IMG/VR virus record: IMGVR_UViG_3300034158_000122
Span: 1 to 40,651 of that record
Strand: one strand, 5' to 3'
DNA: 40,651 nucleotides
Source of the DNA: a virus
Part shown: piece after piece, positions 15,009 to 23,744 of the stretch
How the letters are laid out: every line of letters starts with the position of its first letter
Numbering within the stretch: the first letter of the stretch is position 1
Notes under the pieces: model-generated
Databases searched by the model: none
What the model was told of the DNA's origin: nothing
The model's input: the letters and a program-made list of their open reading frames with translations, nothing else
Position numbers and translations under genes: made by a program

Positions 15009-16697
15009 ATGAATAAGTCTGAACTACCAGAAGACATCACCGCACTGATAAAAGCAGCCGAGGGTGGGGATGCAGTTGCACAGTTTACTCTTGGTACAAG
15101 ATATGACTTTGGAGAAGGCGTCGAACAGAATGACGGCAAAGCTTTCGAGTGGTATCGCAAAGCCGCCGATAAAGGGATCCTACCAGCCCAGATCAATCTG
15201 GGTCTTATGTACCAGAATGGCCAAGGGGTAGCGAAAAACGATAGCAAGGCTGTCGAGTGGTATCGCAAAGCTGCAGAACAAGGGTCAGATTCTGCCCAGT
15301 GCGCTATGGGGTTTATGTACGAAGAAGGCATAGGAGTCGAACAAAGCTATAACATAGCGGCCGAGTGGTATCGCAAGGCTGCCGAACAAGGGCTCGCCGA
15401 TGCCCAGTGCAATCTGGGAACGCTGTACGATCAAGGCAAAGGGGTAGAACAAAGTGATGATACCGCTGTCGAGTGGTATCGCAAGGCAATTGAACAAGGG
15501 AATGCACGTGCTCAATGTAATCTGGGGGTTATGTACGCAAAAGGCCGTGGGGTAGAGCTAAACGATAAAACTGCTGTCGAGTTGTTTCGCAAAGCTAGCA
15601 AGGCAGGAGAAGGACAGAGCACCATCAATCTTGGCCTGATGTATATGGGAGGAGACGGTGTCAAACAGAGCTATGCAAAGGCAAGAGCCCTGTTTCGCAG
15701 AGCAATCAGAAATCCCCAACCCCAAATTCGACTTCAAGCTATTGAATTTCAAGACAAAGCAGAGCGTTATACGCTATCACTTCATATATCCGAAATTCGA
15801 GAAAAAATCCTAGAGAAGCTGAAAGTCCCATCAGGGAGCACCATGACCCACTACACCTCGCTGCAGGTCGGCAATGCCTTGTTACTGGAGGAAAGCCCTC
15901 TACGGCTGGGGCATATCAATGCGCTCAATGACCCCAATGAAGGGAAGCTGCTCTGGCACTATCTTGGCCATACACAGGTTGAAAGCAAACCAGCCTTTGT
16001 CGGATGTTTCCTGCCAGAGGAAGACAGCCTGAATATGTGGCGATTTTACAGCAAAGACCATCAAAGAGAAGACGCCTGCGGATGCGCCATTACTTTTTAT
16101 ACCGACAACTTTTTCGAATTTGATCTGTTGAAAAATAAACTTGGCGATGTAGCGCAAGATGAAAAAACCTTGTCGTTCCCCAATTCAGGGAAATCACCGC
16201 AAGAGAGTGCAGCTTTCTATCGCGTCGTTTATATCAAAGGTCAAATGCAGATTCGTGGCGAAGATGAAGGCGGGCCTCTCACACAGTTATTTGTTGAGTT
16301 AAAGAACGAAGTCAACAACTTTTTGGGTGCCACAAAAGATACGGAAAAACTCCGGCAACTATCGCGGCTATTGGGACCGTTACCCTATTTGCTCAAAGAT
16401 GCGGACTATGAAGCAGAGAAAGAGCACCGCATTATCGTCACCCATCTGGAATACGGTGCCAAAGAAATAAAAGTACAAGTACCTGACTTGATAAAAGGCA
16501 TCCCTCCCCGACTCTATCTTGAGCTGCACCGAACCAACCACCTTGCCCCGGTCAAACATGTGACCTTGGGCCCCAAGTCCCCCCATCAGGAGATGATAGC
16601 CCCCTACTGGCATCATCAGCTGGCCAGCAAATTCTCTGATCAACTCAATGCCAAGCCAGATTTTTATATCAAAGCGTCTAGGTGCGCTTATCAGTGA
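15009..16697 (+). CDS. Sel1-repeat protein with C-terminal DUF2971-like domain
   Basis: A 562-residue protein in two parts. Residues about 12-250 hold six Sel1 repeats of 36 residues, each with the G-x-x-Y-x-x-G-x-G and A-x-x-W-Y-R-K-A pattern. Residues about 278-480 resemble DUF2971 (Pfam PF11185): M-T-H-Y-T-S near the start, N-A-L-N-D-P-N-E-G, N-M-W-R-F-Y-S-K-D-H and a late E-K-E-H-R-I-I. Sel1 repeats normally mediate protein contacts; the DUF2971 activity is unknown. Standing between umuDC and cos, at the P2 tin/old position, it is a candidate exclusion protein with a sensing and an effector half. That role is inference. The 330-base leader shares space with the umuD promoter. Confidence 0.75.
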   Translation: MNKSELPEDITALIKAAEGGDAVAQFTLGTRYDFGEGVEQNDGKAFEWYRKAADKGILPAQINLGLMYQNGQGVAKNDSKAVEWYRKAAEQGSDSAQCAMGFMYEEGIGVEQSYNIAAEWYRKAAEQGLADAQCNLGTLYDQGKGVEQSDDTAVEWYRKAIEQGNARAQCNLGVMYAKGRGVELNDKTAVELFRKASKAGEGQSTINLGLMYMGGDGVKQSYAKARALFRRAIRNPQPQIRLQAIEFQDKAERYTLSLHISEIREKILEKLKVPSGSTMTHYTSLQVGNALLLEESPLRLGHINALNDPNEGKLLWHYLGHTQVESKPAFVGCFLPEEDSLNMWRFYSKDHQREDACGCAITFYTDNFFEFDLLKNKLGDVAQDEKTLSFPNSGKSPQESAAFYRVVYIKGQMQIRGEDEGGPLTQLFVELKNEVNNFLGATKDTEKLRQLSRLLGPLPYLLKDADYEAEKEHRIIVTHLEYGAKEIKVQVPDLIKGIPPRLYLELHRTNHLAPVKHVTLGPKSPHQEMIAPYWHHQLASKFSDQLNAKPDFYIKASRCAYQ

Positions 16698-16873
16698 GTG
16701 AATAGACCGTGGAAGTGCTGTGCCGACTCCCGAGCGGAGGGTGAAAGGATCTGACGGAAAGTGAAGGATCGCAAAAAGGATCTGATAACCCGCGCGCGGC
16801 CAGTGCTGGCGCGGGGAGCCGATACCCTCCCCCAGTCTTTCACCCGCATGATTTTCCACACATGAAGCGCGCA

Positions 16874-16892
16874 GGCGAGGCGGGGTCCCGAT
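16874..16892 (+). other. cos: cos-like cohesive end site
   Basis: The first 12 bases, GGCGAGGCGGGG, are identical to my recollection of the start of the 19-base P2/P4 cohesive end, and a GCGCGC tract follows at the same distance as in P2. It lies upstream of the Q terminator and Q, exactly as in P2. The remaining bases of the core (16886-16892) differ, so cut positions are inferred. Confidence 0.75.
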
Positions 16893-17040
16893 TGCGCGCG
16901 CTGGGTGTTGAGGGGCCTTTAGAGGCTCCGCTCATGCTCGCAGGTGCGTGTGAAGGATCTCGGGAGTGTGGTTGCGAAGGGATGGCCGGCGATGGCCTGT
17001 AACGCGACTGGTGAGCTCTGGCTGGATGGGATCCCAACCA

Positions 17041-17068
17041 AAACAAAGCCCCTGGGTAGGGGGCTTTG
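17041..17068 (-). terminator. Terminator of the Q-P late operon (minus strand)
   Basis: An 8-bp stem (17046-17053 with 17061-17068) is followed leftward by a T-rich stretch (complement of 17041-17045). It lies 55 bases past the Q stop, matching the terminator between cos and Q in P2. Confidence 0.75.
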
Positions 17069-17122
17069 AATTAAATCATGGAGGAATTTGGAGGAATTCC
17101 AATTTGAAGATAGCCAAGGTTT

Positions 17123-18127
17123 TCAGCTTTGCACTGTCAGATCTGACAGTCGATAGGAGGTGAATCGGATTATCTCCTCCCCTGCCCATTCGTTGAACTG
17201 CGCAAAGTTCGCCTTCATGCTGTCGATCTCGTTGACGTCAAACACCTGGGCTGCTTTGGTCACATCCCCAAACCCGCCCGTATTATTCGGTACGACCCCC
17301 ATCAGTTGCGGCGGTACCCGATGGGCCGCCAGCTGGTCATCCCGGCTCACCCCCTTGATGGAAAGAAAATCATCCTTGGCCGCAATCTCGGCCACCGGGA
17401 TCAGCTTGACCGAATCCGCCTTACCACCCGGGGTGTAGAGCAGCAGGTTGCGAAAGTTGCCCGGCCCCTTGCTGTTTTGCAGCGCCGTCTTGAGCGCGGT
17501 GATATCGCCCTCATTCTGCAAGGCATCGCTGATATGCAGGATGAACCCCGCATGACTGCCATTCTCGTAGTGGCGACGGCGAAACAGCGTGGCCGACTCG
17601 TTGAGCAGTGCCGAGTTCAGGCTGGCCACGTAGTCAGGGATGCCGTAAATCTCCTGGTTAACGTCAGCCTCCATCACATGCCCCACATCACCGGCGGGCA
17701 GCTCCACCTCATCCCCAGGCCTTGGCACCCACCAGTAGCGATCCAGGTCAAGGGAGCGGCGAGTGTACTTTGCCGGCATCTGGTCATAGCGCAGCGTGCC
17801 CCCCAGCCGGTTTCGCACCCGCTGCATGTGAGCGTTGCCGAAGATCTCGTAGTCCATCACCAACCCGGTGAAGGCGGCCAGGCTCAGTTTGGGATGAGGG
17901 ATGAAACAGCCGCGCAAGATATTGCGCTTCACCTGGATGGCCGAAGCGTGATGCACTGCCGCCCGATAGACCCGCGCCAGCCCGTGCAGGCTCAGAGGAT
18001 GCTCATACCAGCGGCCGTTGTGCATCGACTCCAGGTAATCGAACACCTCCCGCTGGGATAACACCGGGATAGCCTCCCCAAACGTAAACGCCTGCACACC
18101 GGCAGGCGAGTTGATCTGCTCACTCAT
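17123..18127 (-). CDS. Q: Portal protein gpQ
   Basis: A 334-residue portal protein of the PBSX/P2 class, forming the dodecameric channel for DNA entry and tail joining. Recognisable parts include the N-terminal F-T-F-G-E-A-I-P-V-L segment, R-Y-W-W-V-P, the G-I-P-D-Y-V-A-S-L-N-S-A stretch followed by R-R-R-H-Y-E-N-G-S-H-A-G-F-I-L, and P-P-Q-L-M-G-V-V-P-N-N-T-G-G-F-G-D. Length is near P2 Q (344). Its start overlaps the P stop, so P and Q form one leftward late operon. Confidence 0.93.
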   Translation of the reverse strand: MSEQINSPAGVQAFTFGEAIPVLSQREVFDYLESMHNGRWYEHPLSLHGLARVYRAAVHHASAIQVKRNILRGCFIPHPKLSLAAFTGLVMDYEIFGNAHMQRVRNRLGGTLRYDQMPAKYTRRSLDLDRYWWVPRPGDEVELPAGDVGHVMEADVNQEIYGIPDYVASLNSALLNESATLFRRRHYENGSHAGFILHISDALQNEGDITALKTALQNSKGPGNFRNLLLYTPGGKADSVKLIPVAEIAAKDDFLSIKGVSRDDQLAAHRVPPQLMGVVPNNTGGFGDVTKAAQVFDVNEIDSMKANFAQFNEWAGEEIIRFTSYRLSDLTVQS

Positions 18128-19893
18128 CAGTAAATCTCCATAAAGCCGGAATTGGTGCCGGTCTGCCCCTCAAGGGGCTCGTGTAAAAGGGCTTGCATGG
18201 TTGCCCAGGCAATATCGGCGTGGCTGGTCTCATCAGAGCGGCTGGCCTCGAAGGTGGGCAGCTTGCCGCTTTGGGTCACGGCGCGGCGGATGCTCATAAA
18301 CGCCTGGGCCAGATCGGTCCAACCGCTGTCAAACTCCAGTCGCCCCTTGTTCATCACATCCTGTGCCTTCATCACCATCCGCATCTTCACGTTGGGGTTG
18401 TACTGGATGGCGGTCACTGCCGGGTAAAACTGCTTCACCAGCTGATAGACCCCCTCCCCGATCCCGGTGGTATCGATGCCGATATAGGCGACGTTGTAGC
18501 GATCGCAGATGGCGCGAATGGATTTGGCCTGGGCGTCAAAGTCCATCCCCTGCCAGCGGTGGCGCTCCAACACCCGAAACTTGCCGCCGGGCACCAATGG
18601 CGGAGCCAGCACCGCGCAGCCGGCGCTGTCACCTTTGCCCCCCTTGGCCGGGTCATAGCCGATCCACACCGCCCGGTTGGCCAGCGGCCGCAAGGTGTGG
18701 GGCTTGTAGTCCTCCCACACCAGCCAGCTGTCGACCATGCAACGCTGCAGCGTCGCCAGCGGAAACAGACTCTCGGTGTCATCCATGAATTCGCACATCA
18801 ACAGGTTGCGGTATTCATCCTCGGAATACTCACTGCGCAGTTGATCCAGGTCGAACAGGTTACAGCCGCCGCGCACCGCATCCTCCACCGTGACTATCTG
18901 CCGCCACTGGCCATCGGCGCACAACTTGCCGGCAGACAAATTGGCGTGGCTCAGGTCCATCTCGACCCGGTCGGCCTTGGCCTTGCCGCGGTTAAAGTTG
19001 GCGCCAGACCAGAATCCATAAGCGGGATGAGAAAGGCTGGAGGGGGTGGAGATGTAGGTCTGGCGCCACTTCTTGTGCATCGCCATACCGGACGCCACCT
19101 TTCGAAACTCCAGAAAGCCGTGGATCCAGAAATACTCATCCATGTAGATGTTGCCGTGGTAGCTCTGGGCGGTGCGGGCATTGGTACCGAGAAAGTAAAG
19201 GTGCGCCCCGTTCGGCAGCACCATGGGGTCACCTTTGAGCTCAACCCCCTCCTCCTTGGCAAACTGGATGATGTACTGCTTGAACATGTGGGCCTGCGCC
19301 TTGCTGGCTGACAGGAAAATCTGGTTGCGCCCGGTCACCAGGGCATCAATGAACGCCTCGAAGGCAAAGAAGTAGGTCGCCCCGATCTGCCGCGATTTGA
19401 GCAGGTCGCGGATCCGGCACTCCTGCCCGGCCTGATACCAGACCCGCTGGTAATCGAACATGGTCGACTCAAACCGCTCGATGAGCCGCTCTTGCTGCTC
19501 GGGCTCGACCACGTTGCGCTCGGGCGCCTTCTTCGGCCCCTTGTTGCGGTTGGCCACCTTGGGGTTAAGGTCGGCCTCGTTGCCACCGTTGCAGTACTTG
19601 TTGACCCGGGCGATACGCTCGAGCTGGCGGCCCAGCAGGTCAATCTCCTTGAAGTCGCCGCCGCTCTTGGTCTCCTTCATTACCAGCTGGATCATGCGCG
19701 CCTCGATGGCGCTATCCACCCGGTCTATCGGTTTGATGTCCTCCCAGCCGTCGCGTTTCTTCCAGGTCGAGACGGTACCCTCCGGCGTTTGCAGCAACTC
19801 GGCAATGGCGCGCAGCGGGTACCCCTGAAAGAACAGGTACATGGCCTGCCGTCTGGGGTCGAGATGGGGAAAGATGATGGGTGCTGTTGTCAT
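18127..19893 (-). CDS. P: Terminase large subunit gpP (ATPase and nuclease)
   Basis: A 588-residue packaging motor. An N-terminal helix-turn-helix (about 27-46), an ATPase with a Walker-A-like segment at about 166-173 (K-S-R-Q-I-G-A-T) and Walker B Asp252-Glu253 (IYMDEYFW), then a nuclease domain with Asp414 (IGYDPAKGGKGDSAG) and Asp474 (IGIDTTG). It matches P2 gpP in size (590). It is the first gene of the leftward late operon. No ribosome site precedes ATG 19893, and a late dyad is centred 57 bases upstream, so its mRNA may be leaderless. Confidence 0.95.
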   Translation of the reverse strand: MTTAPIIFPHLDPRRQAMYLFFQGYPLRAIAELLQTPEGTVSTWKKRDGWEDIKPIDRVDSAIEARMIQLVMKETKSGGDFKEIDLLGRQLERIARVNKYCNGGNEADLNPKVANRNKGPKKAPERNVVEPEQQERLIERFESTMFDYQRVWYQAGQECRIRDLLKSRQIGATYFFAFEAFIDALVTGRNQIFLSASKAQAHMFKQYIIQFAKEEGVELKGDPMVLPNGAHLYFLGTNARTAQSYHGNIYMDEYFWIHGFLEFRKVASGMAMHKKWRQTYISTPSSLSHPAYGFWSGANFNRGKAKADRVEMDLSHANLSAGKLCADGQWRQIVTVEDAVRGGCNLFDLDQLRSEYSEDEYRNLLMCEFMDDTESLFPLATLQRCMVDSWLVWEDYKPHTLRPLANRAVWIGYDPAKGGKGDSAGCAVLAPPLVPGGKFRVLERHRWQGMDFDAQAKSIRAICDRYNVAYIGIDTTGIGEGVYQLVKQFYPAVTAIQYNPNVKMRMVMKAQDVMNKGRLEFDSGWTDLAQAFMSIRRAVTQSGKLPTFEASRSDETSHADIAWATMQALLHEPLEGQTGTNSGFMEIY

Positions 19894-19936
19894 GGCGCCA
19901 GTCTACCCAGCCGCTACTACCCCAAACGCCCCACTG

Positions 19937-19963
19937 CCAGTGTGTAGCGCCATCACACACTGG
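19937..19963. promoter_or_regulatory. Late activator dyad between P and O
   Basis: CCAGTGT-N13-ACACTGG, an inverted repeat centred at 19950 in the gap between the divergent P and O genes. In P2 one such region serves both late promoters and binds Ogr. The flanks and spacing are the same as at 33326 and close to those at 28213. Confidence 0.8.
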
Positions 19964-20042
19964 CCCCGGATTGCACGATCCCGCCGCTCACCCAGACCAT
20001 AACCGCGACATCACTACCCAATTACCAAAGGGATCCCAGCAC

Positions 20043-20846
20043 ATGCCTAAGTCCAAATTCTTCCGTGTTGCGGTTGAGGGGGGCACCACCGACGGTCGCG
20101 CCATCACCCGCGAATGGATTGAGCAGATGGCCCAGCGCTACAACCAGGCCACCTATGGCGCACGGGTCAATATTGAGCATATCCGGGGCCTCGACCCCAA
20201 CGGCTTGTTCAAGATGTACGGCGACATCACCGCCGCCAAGACCGAAGAGGTCACCATCGAAGGGGAACAGCGGCTGGCCCTGTTCGTCCAGATTGACCCG
20301 ACGCCGGAGCTGATCGCGCTGAACAAGAAGCGCCAGAAGGTCTACACCTCCATCGAGATCCACCCCAACCTGAACGACAAAGGGGCCTACATGATGGGGT
20401 TGGCCGTGACCGATAGCCCGGCGAGCCTTGGCACCGAAATGCTGCAGTTCTGCAGCAAGGCCGCGGTCAACCCGTTGGCCGACCGCAAATACCATCCGGA
20501 ATGCCTGTTTACCGAAGCCCTCGAAACCGTCATCGAGTTTGAAGATGAGCAGGAGAAAGGCCCGGGCCTGCTTGAACGGATCAGCGCCATTTTCACCAGT
20601 CACAAGCAGCAATCGACCGCCGATTTCAGCGAGGTGCATCAGGCCGTGGAAGCCGTGGCCAAAGAGGTGACCAGCCTCGATACCGACCTGCAAACCAAGT
20701 TCAACGAACTGACGGCCCGGCAAACGGCGACCGCCAACGCCCTGGCCGACCTGACCACCCAGCTCGAGCGCCAGGAAGATTTCAGCCACAAGCGCCAGCC
20801 TGCCACCGGTGACGATGGCACCAAGCCAACCAACACCGATTTTTAA
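20043..20846 (+). CDS. O: Capsid scaffold and maturation protease gpO
   Basis: A 267-residue protein with an N-terminal serine-protease part and a C-terminal scaffold helix. Likely catalytic residues are Asp17 (TTDGRAI), His46 (NIEHIRG) and a Ser in KVYTSIEI (Ser103), by analogy with the Asp/His/Ser triad of P2 gpO. Residues about 195-250 form the coiled-coil scaffold (V-E-A-V-A-K-E-V, L-T-T-Q-L-E-R-Q). It guides assembly of gpN and trims capsid proteins. First gene of the rightward head operon; ATG 20043 fits the P2 alignment, not the longer frame that would overlap P. Confidence 0.92.
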   Translation: MPKSKFFRVAVEGGTTDGRAITREWIEQMAQRYNQATYGARVNIEHIRGLDPNGLFKMYGDITAAKTEEVTIEGEQRLALFVQIDPTPELIALNKKRQKVYTSIEIHPNLNDKGAYMMGLAVTDSPASLGTEMLQFCSKAAVNPLADRKYHPECLFTEALETVIEFEDEQEKGPGLLERISAIFTSHKQQSTADFSEVHQAVEAVAKEVTSLDTDLQTKFNELTARQTATANALADLTTQLERQEDFSHKRQPATGDDGTKPTNTDF

Positions 20847-20858
20847 GGGACCCCGATA

Positions 20859-21917
20859 ATGCGCAACGATACCCGTCAGCAATTCGAGCAGTACACCAGC
20901 CAACTGGCGAGCCTGAATGCCGTCAGCTCGGCCATGGTGCAATTCAGTGTCGAGCCCAGCATCCAGCAAAAGCTGGAAACCAAAATGCAGGAGTCCGTCG
21001 ACTTCCTCAGCATGATCAACATCGTGCCGGTGGATGAACTCAAAGGGGAAAAGGTCGGCATCGGCATCAATGGCACCATTGCCTCTCGCACCGATACCAG
21101 TGGCGGCAAGGCCCGCGTCCCGTTCGACCCGACCGGACTGCAAAACACCAAATACGAGTGCGAAAAGACCAACTACGACACCAGCATCGGTTACGCCAAG
21201 CTTGATGCCTGGGCCAAGTTCAAAGACTTCCAGATCCGCATTCGCGATGCCATCGTCAAGCGCCAGGGCCTGGACCGCATCATGATCGGCTGGAACGGTA
21301 AACTTGCCGCGAAAGACACCGATCGCGTCCAGTTCCCCATGCTACAAGACGTCAACATCGGCTGGATTGAGCACACCCGCCATGATGCTCCCGCCCAGGT
21401 AATGAGCGAAGGGGATGCGGGCACCGGCCATATCTACATCTACCAGCCCAAGAGTGAAGCCGACACCAAAGAGGGGGATTACGGCAACCTCGACGCCCTG
21501 GTGTTCGATCTGGTCAACAGCAAGATCAAACCCTGGTACCAGGACGACACCGATCTGGTGGTGATCTGCGGTCGCAAACTGCTGGCCGACAAATACTTCC
21601 CCATCCTCAACGAGACCCGAGACAACCAGAACAAGCTGGCCGGTCAGGTGCTGGTGAGCCAGAAGCAGATCGGCGGCATGCTGGCGATCCGCGTCCCCTT
21701 CGTGCCGGAAGACACCCTGATCGTCACCCGCCTCGACAACCTCTCCATCTACTGGCAGATCGGCGGCCGTCGTCGCCACCTGGAAGAGCAGCCGAGCCTC
21801 GACCGCATCGTCAACTGGGAATCCTCCAACGATGCCTACGTGGTCGAGGATTACGACTGCATCGCCGTCGCAGAAAACATCACGCTGGGCGCCAAACCTG
21901 CGCCTGCAGGCGGTTAA
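20859..21917 (+). CDS. N: Major capsid protein gpN
   Basis: A 352-residue P2-class major capsid protein. The N-terminus (T-R-Q-Q-F-E-Q-Y) is the region cut during P2 maturation; G-T-I-A-S-R-T-D-T and the later E-D-T-L-I-V-T-R-L-D-N-L-S-I-Y-W-Q segment with E-S-S-N-D-A-Y-V-V-E-D-Y are typical of the family. Length is close to P2 N (357). It lies 12 bases after O and 9 before M. Confidence 0.95.
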   Translation: MRNDTRQQFEQYTSQLASLNAVSSAMVQFSVEPSIQQKLETKMQESVDFLSMINIVPVDELKGEKVGIGINGTIASRTDTSGGKARVPFDPTGLQNTKYECEKTNYDTSIGYAKLDAWAKFKDFQIRIRDAIVKRQGLDRIMIGWNGKLAAKDTDRVQFPMLQDVNIGWIEHTRHDAPAQVMSEGDAGTGHIYIYQPKSEADTKEGDYGNLDALVFDLVNSKIKPWYQDDTDLVVICGRKLLADKYFPILNETRDNQNKLAGQVLVSQKQIGGMLAIRVPFVPEDTLIVTRLDNLSIYWQIGGRRRHLEEQPSLDRIVNWESSNDAYVVEDYDCIAVAENITLGAKPAPAGG

Positions 21918-21926
21918 GGAGCCACG

Positions 21927-22688
21927 ATGACACCTGCACAACGACACACCGCCCGCATCATGGCCGCCCTGCAAGGGGCGGCCAATCCCGAGCAGGATCG
22001 CGCCGCCGCCAACCAGTACGAACTCCAGCTGATGCAGCTGGCCGAGCACCGTCGCACCCTCAAGGGTATCCAGAGCCTCGAGCGCAAGATTGACGCCAAA
22101 CGCACCATGCTGGCCACCTACACACCGTGGATTGATGGCCTGCTGGCCGCCGATCGCGGTGGTCAGGATGACGTCATGGTGACAGTGATGCTGTGGCACC
22201 TCGACACCGGCGATCTGGCTGGCGCCCTGCCAATGGCCGACTACGTGATCCGCCACGGCCTCAATACCCCGGACCAGTACGAACGCACCGCCCCCACCCT
22301 CATCGCCGAAGAGGTGGCCGACACCGCCATCAAGCTGCAAGAGGCGGGCAATGGCCCATCCCTGCCATTGCTCAGCAGCTACATGAACATGCTGGCTGAC
22401 TGCGACATCTTCGACCAGGTGCGCGCCAAGTTGCACAAGGCGGTGGGCCGATCCTGTTATGCCGAAGGGCTCAAGGAGCAAGCGGTCGACCACTACCGCC
22501 GCGCCATCGAGCTGCACGACAAGGTGGGCATCAAGCGAGAGCTGGAAGATCTGGTGCGCGAGATCAAAAAGGATAAAGCCGCCGCCGGTCAGCCCGCCAA
22601 CGAACCGGCACCGCAGCCGGACGCAGAGCCTCAATCCGAATCACAGCCACCCGAACAGCCTGACCCCGCCCCCGGCGAGGCCCGCTAA
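21927..22688 (+). CDS. M: Terminase small subunit gpM
   Basis: A 253-residue protein of the P2 gpM family: an N-terminal coiled-coil part (about 20-60), then the D-x-L-L-x-A-D-R-G-G-Q-D-D-V-M-V-T-V-M-x-W-H-L-D segment typical of the family. It recognises cos and works with P. The C-terminus (about 215-253) is Pro/Glu/Gln-rich and probably disordered. GGAG precedes ATG 21927. Confidence 0.92.
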   Translation: MTPAQRHTARIMAALQGAANPEQDRAAANQYELQLMQLAEHRRTLKGIQSLERKIDAKRTMLATYTPWIDGLLAADRGGQDDVMVTVMLWHLDTGDLAGALPMADYVIRHGLNTPDQYERTAPTLIAEEVADTAIKLQEAGNGPSLPLLSSYMNMLADCDIFDQVRAKLHKAVGRSCYAEGLKEQAVDHYRRAIELHDKVGIKRELEDLVREIKKDKAAAGQPANEPAPQPDAEPQSESQPPEQPDPAPGEAR

Positions 22689-22796
22689 CCGAGCGAACCC
22701 CGCACCCTGGGCGGCTCGGGCCTGACGAATGCCAGCGGCATACCAGACGGCCCGACCACCGCCCAACATGCGGCGCAACCTCACATCAGGAGCACC

Positions 22797-23273
22797 ATGA
22801 GCACCGGATTTTTAGCCACCAACCCGACCCCGGCCGCCACAGAAGAGGGCGACATCACCAGCGCCCCCTTCTGGCCGGCGATCTCGCTCTGCGCGCTGCG
22901 CGACACCGTCCGGCTCGATGGCACCGTCACTACCGCCCGCCTCAGCCATGCGGTGATCGACGCCATCACCAGCGTCAACCGGGATCTGGCCCAGTGGCGC
23001 AGCGCCAGAGAAAGTGAAGGTCACGCCACCCTGGCCGCCGTACCCGCCGAGCCCATCAATGGCGAATCGACATACCTGCACAGCTACCGGCGCGCCGTCT
23101 ACGCCATGACCCGCGCCAATCTGCTCGAGCGCTACACCGACTACAGCGCTACCGGCGATGGCGTCAAAGGGGCCGATGCCAAAGAGATAAGTTCGGATGA
23201 CCTCTATCGCGACACCCGGTTTGCCATCCGAGACATCATCGGCACCACCCACACCACGGTGGAGCTCATCTGA
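22797..23273 (+). CDS. L: Head completion protein gpL
   Basis: A 158-residue head completion protein: F-W-P-x-I-S-L early, R-L-S-H-A-V-I-D-A-I-x-S-V-N-R-D-L, and Y-R-R-A-V-Y-A-M-T-R-A-N-L-L-E-R-Y-T-D-Y match the P2 gpL family. It closes filled heads at the portal. AGGAG precedes the ATG. A 108-base gap before it has no gene. It overlaps X by one base. Confidence 0.9.
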   Translation: MSTGFLATNPTPAATEEGDITSAPFWPAISLCALRDTVRLDGTVTTARLSHAVIDAITSVNRDLAQWRSARESEGHATLAAVPAEPINGESTYLHSYRRAVYAMTRANLLERYTDYSATGDGVKGADAKEISSDDLYRDTRFAIRDIIGTTHTTVELI

Positions 23274-23476
23274 TGCAACTGCGCAGCCTGCAGGGCGACA
23301 CCCTCGATCTCATCCTGTTTCGTCACTACCGCTACACCGCAGGCATCACCGAGCAGGTGCTCAACCTCAACCCCGGTCTGGCAGCGCTCGGCCCCATCCT
23401 GCCGACCGGCACCCTCATCAACATGCCAGCGGCCCCCACTCAAGCCGAACAGCCGCTGATCCAGCTATGGGACTGA
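23273..23476 (+). CDS. X: Tail protein gpX
   Basis: A 67-residue protein with the P2 gpX layout: G-D-T-L-D-L-I-L near the N-terminus and L-N-P-G-L-A-x-L-G-P-I-L-P-x-G-T-x-I-x-M-P, a LysM-like fold that helps form the tail. Its length equals P2 X. It overlaps the L stop by one base. Confidence 0.9.
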   Translation: MQLRSLQGDTLDLILFRHYRYTAGITEQVLNLNPGLAALGPILPTGTLINMPAAPTQAEQPLIQLWD

Positions 23477-23504
23477 CTGTCATGCGACAAAAGAGAACAC
23501 CGAC

Positions 23505-23735
23505 ATGAGCCGCCTCGACGACGAACTCGAACGACTGGCCAACATCAGCGAACAGCAACTGGCTGCCCGCATCCATGCCGCCCGCATTGCGGGCACTGGC
23601 CCCCACTACTGCATCGACTGCGACGACCCGATCCCGCAAGAGCGCCGCGAGGCGATCCGGGGCTGCGAGCGCTGCGCCGACTGCCAGACCATCCACGAAT
23701 TCCAACTCGCCCGCCACTGCGGCAGCAAACGATAG
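23505..23735 (+). CDS. TraR/DksA-type zinc-finger protein
   Basis: A 76-residue protein with Cys36-x2-Cys39 and Cys54-x2-Cys57, the C-terminal zinc finger of the TraR/DksA family, after a short helix. TraR-like proteins enter the RNA polymerase secondary channel and mimic DksA with ppGpp. The acidic tip (D-D-x-L near the N-terminus) is in keeping with this. Situated among late genes between X and the holin, it could bias host transcription during late growth. Confidence 0.85.
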   Translation: MSRLDDELERLANISEQQLAARIHAARIAGTGPHYCIDCDDPIPQERREAIRGCERCADCQTIHEFQLARHCGSKR

Positions 23736-23744
23736 GAGAGCACG

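Larger units (their letters stand above)
16698..17122. other. Non-coding packaging region around cos
   Basis: About 425 bases without a credible gene. It holds three GGATC-containing words at 16745-16790, a GC-rich dyad area, the cos-like sequence at 16874, another AAGGATCTCGGG at 16953 and the terminator of the Q-P operon. Terminase binding sites next to cos are expected here. Confidence 0.6.

Noticed and set aside
21342-22634. Long minus-strand open frame (430 residues) over N and M
   Set aside because: Same cause: antisense shadow of high-GC coding sequence.
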